64,000 nt of DNA from Occultella kanbiaonis (GTDB lineage Bacteria > Actinomycetota > Actinomycetes > Actinomycetales > Beutenbergiaceae), in NCBI RefSeq assembly GCF_009708215.1, contig NZ_CP046175.1, positions 2,914,001-2,978,000 of the forward strand, given 5' to 3'. Under the pieces are notes generated by a model. It was not told where the DNA came from, searched no databases, and saw only the letters and a program-made list of their open reading frames with translations. The position numbers were made by a program, and so were the translations under genes. Of the stretch, positions 8,478 through 16,911 are shown piece by piece; position 1 is the first letter of the stretch, and every line of letters starts with the position of its first letter.

Positions 8478-10114
8478 ACGAGGCCGAAGCACCCCGGAGC
8501 GACGGGGCGGGCACCAGCGCGGGTCCGCCCGCCGCCGTCGGGCAGGGTCTGCGCAGCGACGTTTCCGCCGCCCCCACCCTGCCCACCGCGGGCGGCGAGG
8601 ACCGGCGCGAACTGAGCGTGGACGACCTGTTCGCCCCGCTCGCGCCGGAGTCGGCAGGGCCCACCGGCCTCGACGAGAAGCTGCGGCAGGCCTACTTCTG
8701 GATCGTCAACCACGCGATCATCTCCCCGCACTACGACATCGAGTTCGAACGCCCGGGCGCGGCCGGCCGCTCCTTCGCGCTCGGGGACAGCGCGGCGGAG
8801 CTGCGGCTGCCGTCCGCGCAGTCCTACTCGAGCTTCGTGCTGCTGCCGCTGCTCACCTTCGCCGTGCGCGGACGCTGCCTGCTGCTCGGCGGGCCCGGCC
8901 GTGGGAAGACCGCGTCCGCGGTGCTGATGGGGATCCTCGCCGGCTACCCGATCCGTGAGGTCCGCCGGGCCATGCAGCACGGCCACCCGCAGCTGACCGT
9001 GACGGACATGTTCGGCACGCCGCTGCCGAAGGACCTGATCTCGGCCGACTCCCTCGGCGAGGTGGACGTCGCCTGGCGCACCTGGCTCGGCATGCGGGTG
9101 AAGATCGTGGACGAGTACAACCGGATCCCGACGCGCACCCAGTCGGCGCTGCTCACCGTGCTCGCGGACGGCTACGTCGAGGTCTACGACCAGATCTACT
9201 CCACCGGCGCCTCCGCCTGGTACCTGACCGCCAACGACGACGCCGGCGGCGGCACCTACCAGGTGGTCGAGGCGCTCAAGGACCGCATCGACGTCGTGGC
9301 GCACGCGCTGCCGTTCAACACCCGGTTCCTCGACCAGCTCGTGGACCGCGCCGCGCGACGGCTCCGTCCCGAGGAGCAGGTGCCGGAGGGCATCGTGTTC
9401 ACCGAGGCCGAACACGACTCCCTCGACGCCGCGATCCGGGCCCTGCCGCTGCCGTCCGACGTGCGCCGCCGGATCGAGTTCTTCGCCGCCCAGCTGGAGT
9501 TCCTCGAGCGCGCCGGCGTGCAGTTCGAGTACCGCACGAAGGACACCGCCCGCCTCGCCGGTGCGGACGTGCACCAGATCGCCGCCCAGGACACCGGGCG
9601 GGACCGGCTCTCCGACGTCGGCACCTCCGCCCTGAACGGGCTCTCGGTCCGGTCCCTGCAGTCGCTCATCTCCTACTCGAAGGCGATGGCGTTCTTCCGG
9701 GGCCGCCCCGAGGTGGGCATCGAGGACGTCCGCGCGGTGCTGCCGTTCGTGCTGCACGACAAGATCAGCCCCGACCTGCGGGCCGGAGTGTTCGACGGAG
9801 ACGAGGGCGCCCCGCTGCGCACCGACCGGATCTCCTGGCTGCGCGGGATCTTCGACGACGCGTGCGCCCAGTACGACACGCTCGACCGGGACGGCAGCGA
9901 TGCGGTCGGTGAGATCCTGGACGAGCTGCATGCCGGGCTCGACGGCGTGGATGCCCCGAGCGTGCGGGTGCGGCTGGCCCGGATCGAGCGGGTGCTCGAC
10001 TCCTGGTCGATGGCTCGCAAGCTCTACGGGCACCTGTACGACGACGCACTCGCGCTGAAGTACGCACACCAGCGCTACACGAACTACCTGACCTGGCTGT
10101 CCTCGAACCCGTGA
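8474..10114 (+). CDS. MoxR-type AAA+ ATPase
   Basis: A 546-residue AAA+ protein. Walker A is GGPGRGKT at about 139-146. Walker B and the MoxR hallmark are VKIVDEYNRIPTRTQSALL at about 209-227, equivalent to DExNRxPxxxQxALL in MoxR proteins. A sensor-like TANDD follows. The first 60 residues are low-complexity and probably disordered. The C-terminal 200 residues are helical and not assigned. MoxR ATPases work with VWA-domain partners to remodel or insert cofactors into client proteins; one such partner is encoded two genes downstream. ATGA overlap with nadR and GTGA overlap with the next gene indicate one translationally coupled transcript. The client is unknown. Confidence 0.88.
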   Translation: MNEAEAPRSDGAGTSAGPPAAVGQGLRSDVSAAPTLPTAGGEDRRELSVDDLFAPLAPESAGPTGLDEKLRQAYFWIVNHAIISPHYDIEFERPGAAGRSFALGDSAAELRLPSAQSYSSFVLLPLLTFAVRGRCLLLGGPGRGKTASAVLMGILAGYPIREVRRAMQHGHPQLTVTDMFGTPLPKDLISADSLGEVDVAWRTWLGMRVKIVDEYNRIPTRTQSALLTVLADGYVEVYDQIYSTGASAWYLTANDDAGGGTYQVVEALKDRIDVVAHALPFNTRFLDQLVDRAARRLRPEEQVPEGIVFTEAEHDSLDAAIRALPLPSDVRRRIEFFAAQLEFLERAGVQFEYRTKDTARLAGADVHQIAAQDTGRDRLSDVGTSALNGLSVRSLQSLISYSKAMAFFRGRPEVGIEDVRAVLPFVLHDKISPDLRAGVFDGDEGAPLRTDRISWLRGIFDDACAQYDTLDRDGSDAVGEILDELHAGLDGVDAPSVRVRLARIERVLDSWSMARKLYGHLYDDALALKYAHQRYTNYLTWLSSNP

Positions 10115-11151
10115 GCGCGACCGAGGTGGCAGCGCAGCCGGGTGGCGCCTGGCGCGCCTGGGCGGTGGGCCGACGCTCCCATGTCGGTGACGTCCTGGCC
10201 CGCGCCCAGGCGGCCGGAGCCACCCGGGCGGACCTGCACCGGGCGCTCCAGGGCCTCGGGGTGATGCTCGACGGCGTCGCGACGGCCGGTCTGCCGGCTC
10301 GGCGTTTCGACGCCCTCGCCGAGGAGTCGCTGGCCCGCGCCGCCGCGCGCGTGAGCGCGCACCGGTGGCATCCGCACGACCCGACGACCGCGGTGCTGCT
10401 CGACTGGGTCCCCCGGCTCGCACCGGCACTCGGCCCGGATCCCGCGGCCGCGCTGACGGACCTGATCACGGCCGTCAGCCGGCTGCGCGGCACCGTCGAC
10501 GCGGCCCGCTGGCGCGACCTCGTCGGCGCCGCCATGTCGGGTGCGACGGACCCGACCCACCTGCGCGGCGCCGTCACCGTCGCGGCCTGGCGGTGCGGCG
10601 CGGTCCAGTGGCGAAGCGCGGCCCTCGGCGCGGCCGTCGACCTGCCCCCGTCCGTGCTCGGTGGTGCGGCGCGGCTGCGCCCTGGCGGGGCGGCCGGCTC
10701 GCCGTGGGAAGCCCCCGTGGCCGCCGCCGACACCGACCCCCGGGGCGTGTTGGCCCGGAACGCGCAGGACCCCTGGTGGTGGCCCGGCCTGACGGGGCCG
10801 TGGCGGGTCGGCGGCTTCCGCGGGTTCGGAGGGCCGTGGGTCCGGATCCCGGAACTGCTCGGCGGGGACGGGCTGCGCTGGTGGGTGCGTACCCCGTCCG
10901 CGCCCGGCGACGGCCCTGCCGGCGCCGAGAACATCGAGCCCGTACAGCCGGAGGGCGACCTCCCGACCTACCGGTACTGGGAGGTCCGCGCCGATGTCCA
11001 CGGCTCCCGGGCCGTGCCGCGGCCGGCCCCCGCCGGAGGTGACCGGCCCGCCTGGGCCGCGCCCTCGCCGTCGGGCAGCTCCGGCCCATCCAGCACTGTG
11101 ACCGTGCGAGCCCACGAGCACTCCTACTACCTGCACGTGGAGCGGCGATGA
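10111..11151 (+). CDS. Uncharacterised protein of the MoxR-VWA cluster
   Basis: A 346-residue protein I do not recognise. The first 170 residues are Ala/Arg-rich and look helical, with repeat-like helices (for example RAALQGLGVMLDG-type segments), while the C-terminal half contains a Trp- and Gly-rich stretch around 230-270 (DPWWWPGLTGPW, GGFRGFGGPWVRIPELLGG). The tail is Pro/Ser-rich before a short final strand, TVRAHEHSYYLHVERR. No signal peptide or membrane segment is visible. GTG start and stop both sit in four-base overlaps between the AAA+ ATPase and the VWA protein, so it is probably produced in fixed ratio with them and may be an adaptor. That role is inference. Confidence 0.8.
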   Translation: MSATEVAAQPGGAWRAWAVGRRSHVGDVLARAQAAGATRADLHRALQGLGVMLDGVATAGLPARRFDALAEESLARAAARVSAHRWHPHDPTTAVLLDWVPRLAPALGPDPAAALTDLITAVSRLRGTVDAARWRDLVGAAMSGATDPTHLRGAVTVAAWRCGAVQWRSAALGAAVDLPPSVLGGAARLRPGGAAGSPWEAPVAAADTDPRGVLARNAQDPWWWPGLTGPWRVGGFRGFGGPWVRIPELLGGDGLRWWVRTPSAPGDGPAGAENIEPVQPEGDLPTYRYWEVRADVHGSRAVPRPAPAGGDRPAWAAPSPSGSSGPSSTVTVRAHEHSYYLHVERR

Positions 11152-12917
11152 GGGCCGCGGCGCGACAGCAGCTCGCCGCCCGGTGGGACGCGGCGTGGCC
11201 GGACGCCCTCGCCGCGTGGGGCGCTCACCTGCGCCTGCGCGGCCCGGAACTGATCGGCGTGACCGACCGGCCGCAGGGCGTGCGGTCCTTCGCCTGGTTC
11301 AACCTGCGCGACGTCCGGGTCTCGATCGCCATCGACCTCATCAAACAGATGGGGCTGAGCGACCTACCCACCGAGATCCTCGCCCACGAGGTGGGCCACC
11401 ACGTGCTCTCGCCGGGCGACCTCGGCACCGCCGCCCGAGTGCTGGTCCGGATGCGGCTGGGCCTCGTGGACCGCGACGACCTCGCCCCCGTGATGGCGAA
11501 CCTGTGGTCGGACCTGCTCATCAACGACCGTCTGCAGCGCCGGGCCGGTCTGCGCATGGACGAGGTCTGGCGCCGCATCGGCCCGCCGCGTCGCGACGAC
11601 ACCATCATGCGGCTCGTGATGCGGACCGACGAGCTGCTCTGGTCGCAGCCGACCGGATCGCTCGCCGGCCCCGACGTTCCGGACCGCCCCGTCGAGCGGG
11701 AGGCGCAGCTGCTCGCCCGAGCGGTCCGCGCCTACGCCGACGACCCGGTCGGCGGCGCGGCGGGCTTCGGAGCACTGGTCCGTCAGCTCGTTCCCGATCC
11801 CGAGGAGATGCCGATGCGCACCCTCTGGCGCGTCGTGTGTCATCAGCAGGAGGACGGCGGCGGCATCCCGTCCGGCCTCGCGAGCGACCCGTCGCTCGCG
11901 GCGCCGGCCGTGCATCCCAGCCTCGACCCTCGAGTGGTGCCGAACGTGCCGGGGTCCGACGAGCCGGAGGCGTCCGATCAGGCGGACCAGGGCTCCGGTC
12001 ACGTCACGAACCCACAGCCCCACGGGCTCGAGCCGGCCGCGTACGCGGCGGTACTGCGTCAGCTCGGCCTCGAGTCGGACCCGGTCCGGGCCGCGATCGC
12101 CTGGTACACCGAGAACGCCGCACCGCATCTGGTGCCGTTCCCGAGCACCCTCTCCCCCGCCCACCCCGATCCGCTGTTGGCCGGCCTCACCGACTGGGAT
12201 GTCGGCGAGGACCTCGGCCAGATCGACTGGCCCGGGTCGCTGGTCCGCAGCCCGGTGCCGATCCCGGGGGTGACGTTGCAGCGCCGGGACTACCTCAGCG
12301 ACGCCGGCACCGAACCGGACCGGTTGCCCGTCGACCTCGACCTGTACCTCGACTCCTCCGGCTCCATCCCCGATCCGCGGCGGCAGCGCTCCCCGCTCGC
12401 CCTGGCCGGCGCGATCATGGCCCTCTCGGCGCTGCGCGCCGGGGCCAGGGTGCAGGCGACCACGTGGGCCGGCCCCAACGAGGTCGCCGGCACCGACGGA
12501 TTCACCGAGAACGCCGACGAGGTGCTGGCCGCCGTCGTGGCCTACTTCGGCGGGAGCACCTCGTTCCCGCTCGAGCACCTGGTCGCCACGCACCTCGGCA
12601 CCGGTACGCAGGACCGGCCACGCGAGAGCAGTGGGACGGGCCGTCGGTGCCACATCGCCGTCGTCTCCGACTCGGGGATCAACTCCATGTTCATGCGGAA
12701 CCGGGAGACGACGAGCGAGGCGGCGGACTGCCTCGTGGCCGCCCGCGGTGGCGGCTCCCTGATCCTGAACCTCGGGCAGTCCTCGCGCAAGCAGTATGCC
12801 GAGATGGCCGGCGCCTACGACGTCTACACCGTTTCCACCTGGGACGACCTGATCCCGTTCGCCCGGGACTTCGCCGCCCGGGTCTGGGATCTCGAGATTG
12901 CGGAGAACAGACGATGA
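11148..12917 (+). CDS. HExxH metallopeptidase-like and VWA-domain fusion protein
   Basis: A 589-residue protein with two recognisable parts. The N-terminal part has a zinc-peptidase motif, EILAHEVGHHV, with HEVGH at 80-84, followed by NLWSDLLINDRL at about 118-129 that could supply a further ligand. The C-terminal part is a VWA-like domain with a MIDAS, LYLDSSGSIPD (DSSGS at 402-406), then GGSTSFPLEHL and VVSDSGINSMF as likely later MIDAS elements. A linker of about 60 residues between them is acidic and low-complexity. The layout resembles the DUF2201 families (putative metallopeptidase plus VWA-like domain); this comparison is from memory. As partner of the MoxR ATPase it may be the effector or the client-binding subunit. 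It overlaps both neighbours by four bases. Confidence 0.85.
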   Translation: MRAAARQQLAARWDAAWPDALAAWGAHLRLRGPELIGVTDRPQGVRSFAWFNLRDVRVSIAIDLIKQMGLSDLPTEILAHEVGHHVLSPGDLGTAARVLVRMRLGLVDRDDLAPVMANLWSDLLINDRLQRRAGLRMDEVWRRIGPPRRDDTIMRLVMRTDELLWSQPTGSLAGPDVPDRPVEREAQLLARAVRAYADDPVGGAAGFGALVRQLVPDPEEMPMRTLWRVVCHQQEDGGGIPSGLASDPSLAAPAVHPSLDPRVVPNVPGSDEPEASDQADQGSGHVTNPQPHGLEPAAYAAVLRQLGLESDPVRAAIAWYTENAAPHLVPFPSTLSPAHPDPLLAGLTDWDVGEDLGQIDWPGSLVRSPVPIPGVTLQRRDYLSDAGTEPDRLPVDLDLYLDSSGSIPDPRRQRSPLALAGAIMALSALRAGARVQATTWAGPNEVAGTDGFTENADEVLAAVVAYFGGSTSFPLEHLVATHLGTGTQDRPRESSGTGRRCHIAVVSDSGINSMFMRNRETTSEAADCLVAARGGGSLILNLGQSSRKQYAEMAGAYDVYTVSTWDDLIPFARDFAARVWDLEIAENRR

Positions 12918-13537
12918 GAGCCGCCTCACGCCCGGCGTCGAACGGGCCGGCCGGGCGCACCGGGACCGCGCCCGGGCCGGCCCTGGCCGACCTCATGCGC
13001 GACCTCGCCGCGACGCCGCCGGACGTGTGGGATCCGGGGGTGGACGCCCTGGCGCTGTGGTCGGACACCCTCGCCGACGTCGCCCGCGAACGTCCGGACG
13101 GCCGGGACGCCCACGGCCCGGCCGAGCCGCTCGCACCGCTCGCGCAGGGGCCGACCCGCGCCGCCATCGGGATCCTCGCGGCGCTCCTGCACGGTCCCGC
13201 CCTGCGTCCGTGGACCGGCTGGTGGGCCTCGGAGCGGCTGACCGAGGCGGCGCAACGGATGGTCGGCACCCTCGCGGCGTACGTGCCGCCGACGCAGTGG
13301 GTGGCCGACTCGCGGTCCCGGGAAGAGGCGGCCCGCTTGTTCCTCGAGCTGCTCGGGCTGCGCCCGGCCGGGGAGAGCGAGGCGGTCGCGACGGACCGGC
13401 TGACCGCGCTGAGCAGTCCCGCGCTCGCCGCGGCGCTGGCCGAGTTGGCCCAGGAGCAGCGCCGAGCGGCCGAGCTCGCCGCGCAACTGGCGGACAAACG
13501 GGCCCGTGAGGCCGCCGCGAGGACCACCTATGTCTGA
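12914..13537 (+). CDS. Uncharacterised helical protein of the MoxR-VWA cluster
   Basis: A 207-residue protein that I cannot assign to a family. It is predicted to be mainly helical. A Trp-rich patch lies near residue 100 (LRPWTGWWASERLTEAAQRM), and the C-terminal 40 residues (AELAQEQRRAAELAAQLADK) look like a coiled coil. It has no signal peptide or membrane segment. The start ATG overlaps the VWA gene stop by four bases, and its end overlaps the adenylate-forming enzyme gene by eight bases. A structural or docking role between the two neighbours is possible but untested. Confidence 0.8.
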   Translation: MRAASRPASNGPAGRTGTAPGPALADLMRDLAATPPDVWDPGVDALALWSDTLADVARERPDGRDAHGPAEPLAPLAQGPTRAAIGILAALLHGPALRPWTGWWASERLTEAAQRMVGTLAAYVPPTQWVADSRSREEAARLFLELLGLRPAGESEAVATDRLTALSSPALAAALAELAQEQRRAAELAAQLADKRAREAAARTTYV

Positions 13538-14963
13538 GGATCCCATGGACACCGCACCTGCTCGAGGACTGCCGCCGCACCACGACGGCGACCCGGTCCT
13601 GGGCGAGTACGAGCCGTTCGCGGACACCGCACTCACCGACGCCGAACGCTGGCCGACCCTGACCGGGACCGGCGCGGCGCGGCTGGCCGCGCTGAGGGCG
13701 CACCCGCACGCCCCCGCGTGGGTGCACGAGTGCGGCGACCGCCTCGGCGTCGACGACCTCGCCGCGTTGGCGCACCTGCACTCCGAGATCAGCGGGATCG
13801 AGCCACCTCGCGCAGGCTCCGCGGCGCCGTCGTGGGTCACCGGCCTGCTCGAGCGGGCCGCCATCACCGTGCCCCGGTACCGGCGGACCTGGCGCGGCGC
13901 ACCACCGGCGTTCGCGGACGTGCCCACCATCGCCCGGGCCGACCTGGCCGCGGACCTCGCCTCGTTCGTGCCCGTGGACCGTTCCCTCGCTAACGCGTTC
14001 ACGGGGACGAGCACAGGCAGTACCGGTGCCGCGCTGGTCCTGCCCCAGCACGCCCGCGCGGTGGGCTCGGACCTGATCCAGCTGCGCCGGCTCGTCGCGC
14101 TCGCCGACGCCAGCTGGGTCCCGGATCCCGGCCGCCTCGCGGTGCTCAGCGTCGTCTCCCAGGAGACCGCCTTCACGTATGCGAGCCTGCTCTCGGCATT
14201 CGAGCAGGCGGGCATGGCCCGCATCAACCTGCACCCCAGCGCCTGGCGCCGGCCCGGCGACCGGGAGGCGTTCCTCGCCGCCATCGACCCGCAGGTGATC
14301 ACGTCCACGCCGTCGGCGCTCGTGGATCTCGCCGAGATCGAGGTCGCGCTGCACCCGGTCGCCGTCATCAGCGGCGCCAACGCGCTCTCCCCCGCGGCCC
14401 GGGACCTGCTCCGTGCCCGCTGGAGCGCACCCGTCATCGACCTGTACGGGCTGATGGAGACCGGGCCGGTCGCCGCCTCGGTCGACGGCGGACCGCACGT
14501 CCTGCTCCCACGTGAGCACCACGTCGAGGTGCTCGACGCGCACGGACGAGGCGTCGCCGCCGGGCAGCGCGGCGAGATCGTGGTGACCTCAGCGGAGAAC
14601 CCGTACCTGCCGCTGCTGCGGTACCGCACCGGTGATCACGCGACCCTCACCGAGGACGGCGCCCTGGCCGACCTCGAGGGCCGGACCCCGGTGCGGTTCG
14701 CGGCCTCCGACGGCACCTGGGTGGACGCCGTCGGCCTGACCCAGGTGCTCCAGGCCCACGGCACGCTCGCGTGGCACCTGCACCAGGGCGCCGATGGCAC
14801 GCTCGGTCTGCGGGCCGTCGGCGGCGACGAGGAGCCGGCCCTGCGCAGCATCGAGCGCCTGCTCGGGCGCCGCCCACGCAGCGTGCGCCTGGCCCGGCCC
14901 GCCGACCTCGGCCCGGGAAAACCTCGCCGCTTCAGCTCCGACCTTCCCGGCGCCACGCCGTAG
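13530..14963 (+). CDS. PaaK-like adenylate-forming enzyme
   Basis: A 477-residue ANL-superfamily protein related to phenylacetate-CoA ligase. Core motifs are visible: TGTSTGSTG (P-loop, about 158-166), YGLMETGP (A5, about 306-313), YRTGDHATL (A7), LEGRTPVRF (A8-like) and GPGKPRRFSSD near the C-terminus with the candidate catalytic lysine. The enzyme therefore probably makes an acyl-adenylate and transfers the acyl group to CoA or another acceptor. The first 90 residues are unlike typical PaaK. I chose ATG at 13530 over a more upstream in-frame start because the overlap with the preceding gene is then only eight bases. Its place at the end of a MoxR-VWA chain is unusual, and the substrate is unknown. 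Confidence 0.85.
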   Translation: MSEDPMDTAPARGLPPHHDGDPVLGEYEPFADTALTDAERWPTLTGTGAARLAALRAHPHAPAWVHECGDRLGVDDLAALAHLHSEISGIEPPRAGSAAPSWVTGLLERAAITVPRYRRTWRGAPPAFADVPTIARADLAADLASFVPVDRSLANAFTGTSTGSTGAALVLPQHARAVGSDLIQLRRLVALADASWVPDPGRLAVLSVVSQETAFTYASLLSAFEQAGMARINLHPSAWRRPGDREAFLAAIDPQVITSTPSALVDLAEIEVALHPVAVISGANALSPAARDLLRARWSAPVIDLYGLMETGPVAASVDGGPHVLLPREHHVEVLDAHGRGVAAGQRGEIVVTSAENPYLPLLRYRTGDHATLTEDGALADLEGRTPVRFAASDGTWVDAVGLTQVLQAHGTLAWHLHQGADGTLGLRAVGGDEEPALRSIERLLGRRPRSVRLARPADLGPGKPRRFSSDLPGATP

Positions 14964-14978
14964 TGCGTCGATCAGGCG

Positions 14979-14984
14979 TACCTT
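14979..14984 (+). promoter_or_regulatory. -10 box for leaderless flavoprotein transcript
   Basis: TACCTT ends 7 bases before the GTG at 14992, and no Shine-Dalgarno sequence is present. This marks a new transcription start inside the gap after the seven-gene chain, so the flavoprotein can be expressed independently of it. Confidence 0.6.
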
Positions 14985-14991
14985 CGCCCAC

Positions 14992-16698
14992 GTGAGCACT
15001 CCACCCACGCAGCCCCCCGCGCCGGCCGTACCCGACCATCCGGCAGCGCCTCCCGTCATCGTCGTCGTCACGATCGCCGAGCGGCGCGCCGCCCTCGAGT
15101 CCGAGTTCACCAGCCGGTACGCGCGGGACTACGACGTGCGCACCGTGGTCGAGGGCCCGGCGGCCAAGGCCATGCTCGTCCAGCTCGTCACCGGTGGCCG
15201 GGACGTCGCCCTGGTGGGCGTCGACCACGGCGTCAGCGGCGACGCGCTGATGCTGATGGACGCGCTCCGGCTCAAGACCCCACGCAGCCGCCGGATCATC
15301 CTTGCCGCGCCGGAGGCGTTCTTCACAGGGCTGGCCGGGCTGCGCGCCGCCCTGGCGCAGGGGCGCATCGACAGCTACCTGATGATCCCGCAGGGCCCGC
15401 GCGACGAGGAGTTCCACAGCGCCATCTCGGACTTCCTCTCGGACTGGGCCTGGTCCTCCCGGGCACCCGAGGTCACCCAGGTCTCCATCGTGGATGACGG
15501 TCGGTCCGGCGAGGTCCCGGGCATCCGCGACTTCCTCGACCGGATGGGTCTGGCGTACGCCCGGTTCTCCCCGGACAGCGAGGTCGGCCGCCGCCTGCGC
15601 GCGGCGGTGGGTCCGGACGCGGCGCTGCCGATCGTCGAGAGCCTCGGCCGCCCACCACTGGCCGGGGCGACCCAGCGGTCGGTGGCCAGCGCGTTCTACG
15701 GCACCCCGGACGACCTCGGGCCCGATCACATCGCCGACCTCCTCATCGTCGGTGCCGGTCCGGCCGGCCTCGCGGCCGCCGTCTACGGGGCCTCCGAGGC
15801 GCTGAACACCGTGGTCCTGGAGGCCGACGCCGTCGGCGGACAGGCCGGCACGAGCTCGATGATCCGCAACTACCTGGGCTTTCCCCGCGGCATCTCCGGC
15901 ATGCGTCTCGCACTGCGCGCCCGGGTCCAGGCCACCCGGTTCGGCGCCCGGATCTTCACCGGACGCAACGCGATCGGCCTGCGCCCGGCCGCGGCACCGG
16001 GTCAGCCGCACGTCGTGGAGCACGAGGACGGCGAACTGCGGGCGAGGGCGGTCCTGATCGCATGCGGGGTCAGCTACCGCCGCCTCGGCGTACCCGACAT
16101 CGAGTCCCTCATCGGCCGCGGCGTCTACTACGGCGCCGCCTCGAGCGTGGCCCGGGACATGGCGGGCAAGGACGTCTTCGTCGTGGGCGGGGGAAACTCC
16201 GCGGGGCAGGCGGCGCTGCACCTGGCCAGGTTCGCCCGCAGCGTCACCATCGTGGTGCGCCGGGACGGCCTGGCCGCGACGATGTCCGCCTACCTGATCA
16301 ACGAGATCGGGACCCACCGCCGGATCTCGGTGCGGACCGGCTCACGGGTGGTCGACGGCGGTGGTTCCGGGTATCTGGAGTGGCTCGCCCTGGCGGGCGC
16401 CGGCAGCGAGCCCGAGCGGGTGCCCGCGGACGGGTTGTTCCTCCTGCTCGGCGCGGATCCCGGGTGCGGCTGGCTGCCGCCGGAGGTGGTCCGGGACGCC
16501 AGGGGTTTCGTCCTGACCGGTCGTGACGTGCCCACCGACCGCTGGAGCGACGGACTCCCACCCGCCCCGCTGGAGACCACGGTGCCGGGAGTCTTCGCGG
16601 CCGGGGACGTGCGCGACGGGTCGATGAAGCGGGTCGCGGCCGCCAGCGGTGAGGGCGCGTCCGCCGTCGCCCAGGTGCACACCCACCTCGCGCTCTGA
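14992..16698 (+). CDS. Receiver-like / thioredoxin-reductase-like flavoprotein fusion
   Basis: A 568-residue protein. Residues about 20-155 look like a response-regulator receiver domain (VIVVVTIAERRAALESEF, DVALVGVDHGVSG). Residues about 160-240 form a small linker domain. The rest is a class II pyridine nucleotide-disulfide reductase with FAD motif GAGPAGLAAA near 254, NADPH motif VGGGNSAGQAALH and C-terminal GVFAAGDVRDG. The redox CxxC expected between the two nucleotide motifs is absent; the site reads GVYYGAASSVARDM. It therefore cannot be a normal thioredoxin reductase. Fused proteins of this type are known in actinobacteria, but I cannot name the electron acceptor. GTG 14992 is chosen for its -10 box. 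Confidence 0.87.
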   Translation: MSTPPTQPPAPAVPDHPAAPPVIVVVTIAERRAALESEFTSRYARDYDVRTVVEGPAAKAMLVQLVTGGRDVALVGVDHGVSGDALMLMDALRLKTPRSRRIILAAPEAFFTGLAGLRAALAQGRIDSYLMIPQGPRDEEFHSAISDFLSDWAWSSRAPEVTQVSIVDDGRSGEVPGIRDFLDRMGLAYARFSPDSEVGRRLRAAVGPDAALPIVESLGRPPLAGATQRSVASAFYGTPDDLGPDHIADLLIVGAGPAGLAAAVYGASEALNTVVLEADAVGGQAGTSSMIRNYLGFPRGISGMRLALRARVQATRFGARIFTGRNAIGLRPAAAPGQPHVVEHEDGELRARAVLIACGVSYRRLGVPDIESLIGRGVYYGAASSVARDMAGKDVFVVGGGNSAGQAALHLARFARSVTIVVRRDGLAATMSAYLINEIGTHRRISVRTGSRVVDGGGSGYLEWLALAGAGSEPERVPADGLFLLLGADPGCGWLPPEVVRDARGFVLTGRDVPTDRWSDGLPPAPLETTVPGVFAAGDVRDGSMKRVAAASGEGASAVAQVHTHLAL

Positions 16699-16911
16699 AC
16701 CGGGTGTGAGGGGGGCCACACTCCGGGATGCGGCGTAGACGTGCACGGAAAGGCCGCTTTCCCGTAACATCGCTTCTAGCGCAGGTCCCCACGCGGGTCG
16801 GCCCGACCGTCGATTATGACGTCGGCTCTCCTGTCCGTCGCCGCATCCGGGACGCCACGCCTCTCGAGAGTTCGGGCCAATGGTCCGGGCCTCGACCTTT
16901 CCAGGAGGATC

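Noticed and set aside
7949-10429. A long open frame on the minus strand across the NadR and AAA+ genes (and similar ones at 20692-22485, 11364-12929, 26201-27058)
   Set aside because: They mirror the coding strand in very GC-rich DNA, have Arg/Pro/His-rich composition, show no family motifs, and run opposite to well-supported genes.
16747-16762. GGAAAG-GCCG-CTTTCC hairpin after the flavoprotein gene as a terminator
   Set aside because: The stem is only 6 bp, no T-run follows, and a possible -10 box (TAACAT) lies directly downstream. It may be chance or a weak leader structure.
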